NCBI RefSeq assembly: GCF_035506375.1
Contig: NZ_DATJPM010000048.1
Coordinates: forward strand, 1-46,537
From: Methanocella sp.
GTDB taxonomy: Archaea > Halobacteriota > Methanocellia > Methanocellales > Methanocellaceae
Direction of reading: 5' to 3'
DNA: 46,537 nt
The notes beneath the pieces were generated by a model. That model was not told the DNA's origin and searched no databases. It saw nothing but the letters and a program-made list of their open reading frames with translations. Below, piece after piece: positions 1-6,372 of this stretch (the first letter of the stretch is position 1; every line of letters starts with the position of its first letter). The position numbers and the translations under genes were made by a program.

Positions 1-2
1 GA

Positions 3-359
3 TATGTAGTTACTATCGGCAATAGCGTATACTCTGCACAGAGTATGATTGTTCAGCCCATGTCGCTTGGTAATACTATTTCACAGGGACAGACACAATG
101 GGCACAAAAAACAATAAGCGGTTACTATACATCAATAGGATCTGAGTTATATTGGGGTAATCCATCGAACTCGTTAACGATGAGGATATATACCCCAGAT
201 GGATATGTCCTTGGTCCGTTTTATGATAACTTTGATGGTTTGCTCAATGGGGATATACCAGTAAAAATAACAAGAAGTTCCGGTGTTGCCCAGGGCACAT
301 ATTACTACGAAATTCATGGTGATAGAGTATCGGGATCGCAATACTATACATTCTCGTAA
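3..359 (+). CDS. Secreted/surface beta-domain protein, 5' end outside the window
   Basis: The reading frame is open to the left edge, so the true start probably lies upstream. An internal ATG at 45 exists, but the open codons before it end in an Ala-Gln-Ser stretch resembling the end of a signal peptide. The visible part (about 118 residues) is rich in Tyr, Gly, Ser and Thr with alternating hydrophobic residues, as in all-beta extracellular domains (W-G-N-P-S-N-S, Y-T-P-D-G-Y, G-T-Y-Y-Y-E-I). I do not recognise a specific family. It ends 32 nt before a membrane-anchored transcription factor on the same strand, which hints at a shared transcript. The region is much more AT-rich than the genes after position 640. 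Confidence 0.6.
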   Translation, partial: YVVTIGNSVYSAQSMIVQPMSLGNTISQGQTQWAQKTISGYYTSIGSELYWGNPSNSLTMRIYTPDGYVLGPFYDNFDGLLNGDIPVKITRSSGVAQGTYYYEIHGDRVSGSQYYTFS

Positions 360-391
360 ACCTAATATAGCACATACTCTGAGAATATATT

Positions 392-1129
392 ATGCATAAA
401 ATGCTCAATATCTTTTTTTTATCAATTTTACTTATTACCATTTGCTATACAGTAAATGCACAAAGTGCTGATTCAAATGGTGGATATACTACGACTCCAT
501 TTGATCCGCACAAAACACCAGAGATTAAAGATAACGGGGTTATTAGCTCAAATTTGGTATCATTTTGGCAATTGCCATTATGGGTCCAATTAACATATAT
601 TTCGCTAACTATCGTTGGAGCTTTAGTATTAATTAAGATGTTTCCATTTGTCTCCGGCCGCCTGAAGCACGCCCTGGAGAACCCTAAAACAAAGGAGATT
701 TTCTATTTCATCCAGCGTAACCCCGGCATGACCATCGCCGAACTTTCCGAGGAGCAAAATATGAACCGGGGCACACTCAAATATCACTTGAGCCAGCTTC
801 TCACGAATAATAAGATCGTTTTCATCCGAAAGGGTAAATTCTCAAGGCTATTCTATAATAGCATGTCCGCCATGGATAAGGAAAGCATCATATCCAGCTA
901 CTTAAGGAACGAGAAGAGCCGGGATATTATCTTTACCATCATGGACACGCCCGGCGTCACCAATCAGGAGCTATCCGGCAGGTTCGACTTAGCGAAGAGT
1001 ACGACCCATGAGTACCTGAAGAGTCTCTCTGATGAAGGCATCGTCGAGTTTCGTCAGGACGGTAAGTTCAAGCGGTGCTACATTGTGCAGGACGCCCGCA
1101 TGATCCTGCTGCGCTATAGGCCGCAATAA
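392..1129 (+). CDS. Membrane-anchored regulator with two winged-helix domains
   Basis: 245 residues. Residues 1-23 form a signal-like hydrophobic segment, followed by a short polar extracellular stretch, a second hydrophobic segment at about 62-83 (Trp-Val-Gln-Leu... to Leu-Ile-Lys-Met-Phe) and a cytoplasmic part with two winged helix-turn-helix units: about 98-150 (F-I-Q-R-N-P-G-M-T-I-A-E-L-S) and about 172-240 (I-M-D-T-P-G-V-T-N-Q-E-L-S). Each has the ArsR/MarR-like pattern 'G-T-L-K-Y-H-L' or 'S-T-T-H-E-Y-L' for the recognition helix. This is a common archaeal one-component architecture and probably couples an external signal to DNA binding; the targets are unknown. The first 250 nt are AT-rich and the rest GC-rich, with a sharp switch near 645. 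Confidence 0.85.
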   Translation: MHKMLNIFFLSILLITICYTVNAQSADSNGGYTTTPFDPHKTPEIKDNGVISSNLVSFWQLPLWVQLTYISLTIVGALVLIKMFPFVSGRLKHALENPKTKEIFYFIQRNPGMTIAELSEEQNMNRGTLKYHLSQLLTNNKIVFIRKGKFSRLFYNSMSAMDKESIISSYLRNEKSRDIIFTIMDTPGVTNQELSGRFDLAKSTTHEYLKSLSDEGIVEFRQDGKFKRCYIVQDARMILLRYRPQ

Positions 1130-1133
1130 GCTA

Positions 1134-2495
1134 TTATTCCAATAATTTTTCATAGAGCAGTGGATAGTCTTTTGCCTTCCATGCGGTTATGCCGCCCAGG
1201 ACATTATAGACGTCTTTAAATCCAGCTTTTTTAAGTATGCTGGCCGCCAGGCTGGCTCTCAGCCCGGTCGAGCATACACAGGCTAGGGGCTTTCCCTGCG
1301 GCACTTCGCTAATGCGATTCCCGAGCTCGCCCACGTAAATATGCATCGCTTCCTTGATGTGGCCGTTTTTCCATTCGGCGTCGCTACGGACATCGAGCAA
1401 AGCCAATTTTTCGTGGGAAAGCATGCCGGCCAGGGCATCGGGCACGAGCAGGCCTAAAAATTCCGTGTCCAGAGCCTCGTTAAGCCAGGGCTGAAAGCCG
1501 CCGCAGAGGTATCCCTGCACGTTATCAAAGCCCAGCCTGTATAGATATGTGGCTGCGAGCGCTGCATCCTTATCCCTTTCGAGCAACAGATAAATGGGCT
1601 TTTTGTAGTCTCCGACCCATCCTGGCCACGTCGCCATGCCTTCCAGCCATATGCTGTAGGCGCCGGGGATATGGACTGAGAATGCCGGTGGCATGCGGGC
1701 ATCGACGAGGAGGCCCGCGCCGATGGCAGCCTTGAATTTTCTGGTGGACATGGGGCTGCATACCGCAGGCCCGCCGGTGACCGGAGGGCCATTCTGGTTA
1801 TACGATTCCATCATCCTAAAATAAGGCGGCGTCTCCAGTGGCTCGGCCTTCTTTTTCGCGATGAACGCTTCCTTCTTGAGCCGGAGGTCCGGATTAGCCA
1901 GGCGCTCGCCGCCGATAGAGCCCTCGTCTCGGTCGCTGAATCCGGTGCCGCAGACTGAGCCCGCACCGTGGGCCGGGCACAGGATCGTCTGGTCGCCCAG
2001 CGTGAGTATCTTATCATGCAGGCTATCATAGAGCAGGCCGGCCGCTTCTTCCGGCGTTCCCCACAGGTCCGTGCGGCCCGTGGTCCCGAAAAAGAGGGCG
2101 TCCCCGCTAAAGGCCATGAGGGGCACAGTACCGTTATCGTATAGGACATAAGTCATGCTTTCCGGCGTGTGGCCCGGCGTCTCAAGCGCTTTTATGATCA
2201 GGCCGCCGAGGCGGATAATCTCGCCGTCGCCGATACCCTCGCCATATTCGAAGGGCAGTCTTTTACCGTGGAGGATCCGGCACTGCGTTCGGGCTTCCAA
2301 CTCCAGGGAGCCGACGACGTAATCCTCGTTGCGATGCGTCTCGAGGACGTACCTGATGCCCATGCAGTTCTCGCGGGCGATGTCCAGGTAGACGTCCACG
2401 TCTCTGCGGGGGTCGATGACCGCCGCCTCGCCGCCCGAGCCGATGAAATAGGATAGATGGGCCAGCCCTTCTGACTTGATGCGCCGGAAGATCAT
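1134..2495 (-). CDS. MBL-fold hydrolase with two rhodanese domains (persulfide dioxygenase-like)
   Basis: About 453 residues. The N-terminal metallo-beta-lactamase domain (1-235) carries an altered metal motif, T-H-R-N-E-D-Y, instead of T-H-x-H-x-D-H. The later ligands P-G-H-T-P-E-S, S-G-D-A-L-F and P-A-H-G-A-G are present. The retained His/His/Asp set is the one used by the mononuclear iron of ETHE1-type persulfide dioxygenases, so a sulfur-oxidising or persulfide-handling role is inferred. Two rhodanese domains follow: the first (about 255-350) lacks an active-site Cys; the second (about 360-450) has the loop C-S-T-G-L-R. The frame extends upstream to a TTG at 2525, but a TATA-like element (TTTAAATATT on the minus strand, about 2526-2535) lies about 35 nt ahead of the ATG at 2495, which I prefer. 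Confidence 0.85.
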   Translation of the reverse strand: MIFRRIKSEGLAHLSYFIGSGGEAAVIDPRRDVDVYLDIARENCMGIRYVLETHRNEDYVVGSLELEARTQCRILHGKRLPFEYGEGIGDGEIIRLGGLIIKALETPGHTPESMTYVLYDNGTVPLMAFSGDALFFGTTGRTDLWGTPEEAAGLLYDSLHDKILTLGDQTILCPAHGAGSVCGTGFSDRDEGSIGGERLANPDLRLKKEAFIAKKKAEPLETPPYFRMMESYNQNGPPVTGGPAVCSPMSTRKFKAAIGAGLLVDARMPPAFSVHIPGAYSIWLEGMATWPGWVGDYKKPIYLLLERDKDAALAATYLYRLGFDNVQGYLCGGFQPWLNEALDTEFLGLLVPDALAGMLSHEKLALLDVRSDAEWKNGHIKEAMHIYVGELGNRISEVPQGKPLACVCSTGLRASLAASILKKAGFKDVYNVLGGITAWKAKDYPLLYEKLLE

Positions 2496-2586
2496 GAGTA
2501 TCTCATTAATATTTATCGCAGGCAATATTTAAAATGCGTTCATTCTGCTTCAACTACCCCATTGTCCGGACAAATGTGTCACAACC

Positions 2587-2595
2587 TATATATTT
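2587..2595 (+). promoter_or_regulatory. TATA box for the ADTH synthase leader transcript
   Basis: A TATATATTT element. At the usual archaeal spacing of about 25 nt, transcription would start near 2613-2618, only a few bases before the leader ATG at 2623. The leader peptide would then be translated from a nearly leaderless mRNA; no Shine-Dalgarno sequence is seen ahead of it. Confidence 0.6.
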
Positions 2596-2622
2596 GGTCG
2601 CAACGATACAATTGAATTAGTC

Positions 2623-2700
2623 ATGAGCCAATCAGCCCTGAATATTGCTGCCCAGAGGTTTAGTTTTAACGGCAGCTTCGGCTATTGGTGGTTTAACTAA
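2623..2700 (+). CDS. Aromatic-residue leader peptide (25 aa)
   Basis: An ATG-to-TAA ORF of 25 codons lies between a TATA box and the ADTH synthase gene. The last 13 residues contain seven aromatic residues: Phe13, Phe15, Phe19, Tyr21, Trp22, Trp23 and Phe24, ending Y-W-W-F-N. The stop codon abuts a strong hairpin with a T-run. This composition and position match ribosome-mediated attenuation leaders known from bacterial aromatic operons (pheL, trpL). The downstream gene makes the precursor of all three aromatic amino acids, so the codon content fits the pathway. The peptide itself probably has no function beyond being translated. Detection is by sequence only; translation is not shown. Confidence 0.75.
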   Translation: MSQSALNIAAQRFSFNGSFGYWWFN

Positions 2701-2761
2701 GGGACAACGCCGGCTGGCGCCTGTTTTTCGAGACTCTGCGGCTTTGTTGTCCCGTATTTTT
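2701..2761 (+). terminator. Attenuator hairpin with T-run before ADTH synthase
   Basis: GGGACAAC (2701-2708) pairs perfectly with GTTGTCCC (2746-2753). The stem continues with GCCG (2709-2712) and CGGC (2739-2742) across a TTT bulge. It is followed by GTATTTTT, giving five T at 2757-2761. The 5' arm starts directly after the leader stop codon. A ribosome stalled on the Tyr-Trp-Trp-Phe codons (2683-2694) would reach into the 5' arm and block the hairpin, whereas completion and release would free it. That gives read-through when charged aromatic tRNAs are scarce. A second possible pairing is CGGCAGC (2670-2676) with GCTGGCG (2713-2719), with one mismatch. Confidence 0.75.
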
Positions 2762-2801
2762 CGAAGATCATCAGCGTCGGCCCCGTAAGGAAGGATCGAA
2801 C

Positions 2802-3626
2802 ATGGATGGCAAGATAATTCGAATGAATCGGATACTGGAATCGGGCCGGGCAGTCATCGTACCGATGGACCACGGCGTCAGCGAGGGGCCCATAGAGGGC
2901 CTGACCGATATGGGCCGCATGGTATCGCTCGTGGAAAAAGGCGGCGCCAGCGCCGTACTGTTACATAAAGGCGTCGTAAAATCGCTCAGGGTGCCGCCAA
3001 AATGCGGCCTCATCGTGCATATGTCCGCGGGCACGAAGCTCGGAGAGGACAAGAACAGGAAAGTGCTCGTCTCCTCGGTCGAGCAGGCTATACGCCTCGG
3101 GGCGGACGCGATCTCCGTCCACGTGAACATCGGCGGATGCAGCACCGAGAGCGACATGCTCTGCGACCTGGGCGAGATGGCGGACAGGTGCGACGCAGTG
3201 GGAATGCCGCTGCTGGCAATGACCTATGCAAGGGGCAAGAATACTACCGGCACTCCAGCAGAGATCGCCCACGTGGCCCGGGTCGGCGGAGAGCTGGGCG
3301 CGGACATCGTGAAATGCCCGTACACCGGCGACATTAAGTCGATGCGCCTGGTCACGGAAGGATGCCCGGCGCCGGTCGTCATCGCCGGAGGGCCGAAATG
3401 CGAGAGCGACTATGAAGTCCTGAAGATGGTCGAGGACGCTATGGCCGCGGGCGCGATAGGCATCTCCCTGGGCAGGAACATTTTCCAGCACGCCCGCCCC
3501 GACCTGATGACCGCCGCCCTCCGGGCCGTCATTATCGACGGCATATCGGCGAAGCAGGCCGCGTCCATTCTTACCGGGTATGTGAAGACCGCTACCGTGG
3601 AGCACGTGCCAGTGGCCATACATTAG
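2802..3626 (+). CDS. aroA': 2-amino-3,7-dideoxy-D-threo-hept-6-ulosonate (ADTH) synthase
   Basis: 274 residues, the normal length for the MJ0400-type aldolase of the DeoC/FbaB class I family. It condenses a 6-deoxy-5-ketohexose phosphate with aspartate semialdehyde to give ADTH, the archaeal entry to 3-dehydroquinate and the aromatic amino acids. Visible features are P-M-D-H-G-V-S-E-G-P (about 21-30), A-M-T-Y-A-R-G (about 139-145), the Schiff-base lysine in D-I-V-K-C-P-Y-T-G-D (Lys171) and a C-terminal phosphate-binding G-I-S-L-G-R-N-I-F. The start is supported by AAGGAAGG about 8 nt upstream. The gene follows an aromatic leader peptide and hairpin, which points to attenuation control. The partner dehydroquinate synthase is not in the window. 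Plain fructose-bisphosphate aldolase is the alternative but less likely. Confidence 0.9.
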   Translation: MDGKIIRMNRILESGRAVIVPMDHGVSEGPIEGLTDMGRMVSLVEKGGASAVLLHKGVVKSLRVPPKCGLIVHMSAGTKLGEDKNRKVLVSSVEQAIRLGADAISVHVNIGGCSTESDMLCDLGEMADRCDAVGMPLLAMTYARGKNTTGTPAEIAHVARVGGELGADIVKCPYTGDIKSMRLVTEGCPAPVVIAGGPKCESDYEVLKMVEDAMAAGAIGISLGRNIFQHARPDLMTAALRAVIIDGISAKQAASILTGYVKTATVEHVPVAIH

Positions 3627-3627
3627 G

Positions 3628-4929
3628 CTACTTCCTGGCCCATGCGAGCTTTAACGCGATGGCGATCCCTCCGATAGAGGCCAGGGCTGCCGAGCCATAG
3701 GCTATCCATGGAGGCGTGGCCTGGGCGCTTTGTCCGTCCTTCCTCACGTCCACGACAATATCGTGGCCCAGGCTTACGGCCTCCGAAATTCCGTCGTGCC
3801 GGACCAGGTAATCGCCTTTTTTAAGCTCCGGTATCCGGTAAGTCCCGTTGAATTTAAATGAAACGTTCAGGCCCGGCCCTGTGACGGTAACTTCCGCCGG
3901 GCTTTCGGACCAAAAGAACATCGTCGGTTTTTCTTTTACGGGCAACGGCACGCCGTCGCACAGGCTCAGCGTGTTCGGCTCGTCCAGGAGCGAGAGGAGC
4001 GTCGGCGCCAGGCACTCCTGGCCATAAGTTCCCCCGCCCGGGATACTCTCGTTCGAATAGATGAGTAATGGCGTCAGAATGCTTTCGTTGCGGCCTGCAA
4101 CATCGGCGGACTGGTGCGCTCCTTTTGCCGTCGCGTTCTTAAAGCTCATGCCGTGGTCGCCCGTGATAAGCAGAAGGGTATTTGATCGTTCGCAGGTATC
4201 GATAAGGCTGCCCATATCGTCGTCCATGCCCGATAAGACGGCGCTGTAGCCGGAATATCCAAGGTTGTGGCCTGCGCTGTCCAGACCGCCGATGTTGACG
4301 ATGAGGACATAATTCGTATCCGGATGATACCGGCTCATATTATCGACCAGGTCCCGGGTAAAATCGATCCCCCAGGCATTATAGACAATATATGGCCTGG
4401 AGGCGTCCTTGCTTTTAGCGGACTGCAATGCATGCGTATGGTCGCGCATCATACTTTCGATGTCCTGAGGCACGTCATGGCCATTCTCGACGAACTCGTA
4501 GTCGGGCGACATGACGGACTCGTTACTATTGTGCGCGATAGCGTCGAGCTCGCCCATCATTTCAGGCGTATCGCCGTTCACCATGATGCCGAGCGCGAGA
4601 TATCCGTCGTCCCTCAGGACGTCGAAGACCGTTGAATGATAATCTGCGACCGTCTCCTGGGATGCGTTCGAGTATCCCGTAACGATCACCGCATGTCCGA
4701 ATTCGGTGGCCGGGACGGGCACCTTAAGCTGATATCGGGCACCTGCCCTGTCGAAGGACTTTATGTCTACGGCGCTGATGGCGCCGCCGGTCGACGCATA
4801 GGTCGCGGTATTGGGGGCGATATATGACGACCCCAGCGCATCCACGACGAAAATTACCGCGCCCCTGGCAGAGGCGCTTGCCGGAATAAAAACTAAGGCC
4901 ACGAGTATTATGAATATCAGGTAACGCAT
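3628..4929 (-). CDS. Secreted alkaline-phosphatase-superfamily hydrolase
   Basis: 433 residues. It has an N-terminal signal peptide (about 1-22, ending S-A-S-A-R) and a C-terminal membrane anchor (about 408-430) with a basic tail, so the enzyme faces outside. Superfamily metal-site motifs are F-V-V-D-A-L-G near residue 29, A-T-E-F-G-H-A near 75 (a candidate Thr nucleophile), G-G-L-D-S-A-G-H near 215, T-G-D-H-G-M near 256 and G-A-H-Q near 270. This pattern fits phosphodiesterases, phosphatases or sulfatases; the substrate cannot be told. A beta-rich domain at about 325-400 precedes the anchor. The stop is one base from the convergent ADTH synthase stop. No partner gene is evident. Confidence 0.8.
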   Translation of the reverse strand: MRYLIFIILVALVFIPASASARGAVIFVVDALGSSYIAPNTATYASTGGAISAVDIKSFDRAGARYQLKVPVPATEFGHAVIVTGYSNASQETVADYHSTVFDVLRDDGYLALGIMVNGDTPEMMGELDAIAHNSNESVMSPDYEFVENGHDVPQDIESMMRDHTHALQSAKSKDASRPYIVYNAWGIDFTRDLVDNMSRYHPDTNYVLIVNIGGLDSAGHNLGYSGYSAVLSGMDDDMGSLIDTCERSNTLLLITGDHGMSFKNATAKGAHQSADVAGRNESILTPLLIYSNESIPGGGTYGQECLAPTLLSLLDEPNTLSLCDGVPLPVKEKPTMFFWSESPAEVTVTGPGLNVSFKFNGTYRIPELKKGDYLVRHDGISEAVSLGHDIVVDVRKDGQSAQATPPWIAYGSAALASIGGIAIALKLAWARK

Positions 4930-4989
4930 AGATACTTATTTTCATATTTTTGATATTTAGTCGTTACCCTAGAACGGCGAGAAAGTATT

Positions 4990-6372
4990 ATGCCCCATCA
5001 TAAAAATCTCATGATGATGAAGATAAAGAATGCCGAAGGCGTTATCCGGGACGATAAGCGAAGGGCGGACGCTTTGGCTATTCTGGAGGCGGGCATTGAG
5101 GCGGTGCTGCCTGAAAATGTCGTCCGGAACTCCGTCCGGCATGAGGGTAATAAGCTGTATGTGAAGGGCTGTGAATACGATCTCTCCCGGTATAAGCACA
5201 TATACGTTGCTGGCGGCGGTAAAGCATCGGGCACCATGGCCGTGGAGCTGGAAAAGCTCCTTGATGGACGCATCACGGCAGGCATCGTCAACGACCGGTA
5301 CGGGGTCGACGTAAAAACCCGTATCATAAAGGTCCATCATGCAGGCCATCCGCTGCCTACGGAGGATGGCAGGCGGGGAGTGAAAGAAATGCTTGAAATA
5401 CTTTCGAACGCCGGCCCGGACGACCTGGTGATCTTTTTAATATCCGGCGGCGGCTCGGCGCTGCTTCCCTATCCCGCGAAAGGCATCAGCCTCGAAGAGA
5501 ATATCCGGATGACCGATCTTCTTCTCAAGAGCGGCGCCCGCATCTCGGAGATGAATGCCGTCCGCAAGCACATATCGGCTATCAAGGGCGGGCAGATGAT
5601 AGAGTACGTGGACGGGGCGACCATCATCAGCCTCATCGTTTCCGATGTCGTGGGCGACGATATCGGCTTTATTTCCTCGGGCCCCACGTCGCCGGATGCC
5701 ACGACATACGAAAACGCTATCCGTGTCCTCAAAAAGTACGATATCTACGACCGGGCACCGGCAAGCGTGAAAGCCCACCTGAAAGCAGGTGTAAAAGGTG
5801 AAATCCCTGAAACACCCAAGCCGGGGGACCCCCTGTTCGATAAGGTTTACAATGTGGTCGTAGCGAGCAGCATAATTGCCCTCGAGGCGGCGGCGAAAAG
5901 GGCATTTGAGCTCGGCTATAAGCCGCTCATACTGGGCTCGGGCATTATCGGCGAAAGCCGTGAGGCGGGGCTGGTACTGTCGGGCATCGCAAAGGAATGC
6001 CTGAAGTCGGGCAACCCCGTGAAGCCGCAGGCCGCCATTATTTCGGGCGGCGAGACGACGGTGACGATAAAAGGAAAGGGCAAAGGAGGCAGAAACCAGG
6101 AGCTGGTCCTGGGATTCTTGCAGAACTACACGCCGGGCATCACAATTATTTCGGCCGATAGCGATGGCATCGACGGCGTGACCGATGCCTTTGGGGCCAT
6201 CGCCGACGGCACAACGCTGGAGAGAGCGCATAAAAAGGGGCTGTCGATCACAGAAACGCTCAAGGAAAACGCCTCGTATGACTTTTTCGAGGCGCTGGGC
6301 GACCTCGTCTTTACCGGCCCGACCGGCACGAACGTGAGCGATATCCGCGTTATTCTCGTCTATGAGGATTGA
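4990..6372 (+). CDS. Glycerate 2-kinase (DUF4147/MOFRL family)
   Basis: 460 residues, typical for the GckA/TtuD-type family. The N-terminal DUF4147 domain (about 20-260) has A-G-G-G-K-A-S near residue 74 and L-I-S-G-G-G-S-A-L-L near 148-157. The C-terminal MOFRL domain (about 340-455) has I-S-G-G-E-T-T-V-T, G-G-R-N-Q-E-L and S-A-D-S-D-G-I-D-G. Members phosphorylate D-glycerate to 2-phosphoglycerate with ATP, feeding lower glycolysis. A GGCGAG-type ribosome site lies about 8 nt before the ATG at 4990; Met codons at 5020-5029 are possible alternative starts. The gene is convergent with hdrA and their 3' ends overlap by 13 nt. Confidence 0.85.
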   Translation: MPHHKNLMMMKIKNAEGVIRDDKRRADALAILEAGIEAVLPENVVRNSVRHEGNKLYVKGCEYDLSRYKHIYVAGGGKASGTMAVELEKLLDGRITAGIVNDRYGVDVKTRIIKVHHAGHPLPTEDGRRGVKEMLEILSNAGPDDLVIFLISGGGSALLPYPAKGISLEENIRMTDLLLKSGARISEMNAVRKHISAIKGGQMIEYVDGATIISLIVSDVVGDDIGFISSGPTSPDATTYENAIRVLKKYDIYDRAPASVKAHLKAGVKGEIPETPKPGDPLFDKVYNVVVASSIIALEAAAKRAFELGYKPLILGSGIIGESREAGLVLSGIAKECLKSGNPVKPQAAIISGGETTVTIKGKGKGGRNQELVLGFLQNYTPGITIISADSDGIDGVTDAFGAIADGTTLERAHKKGLSITETLKENASYDFFEALGDLVFTGPTGTNVSDIRVILVYED

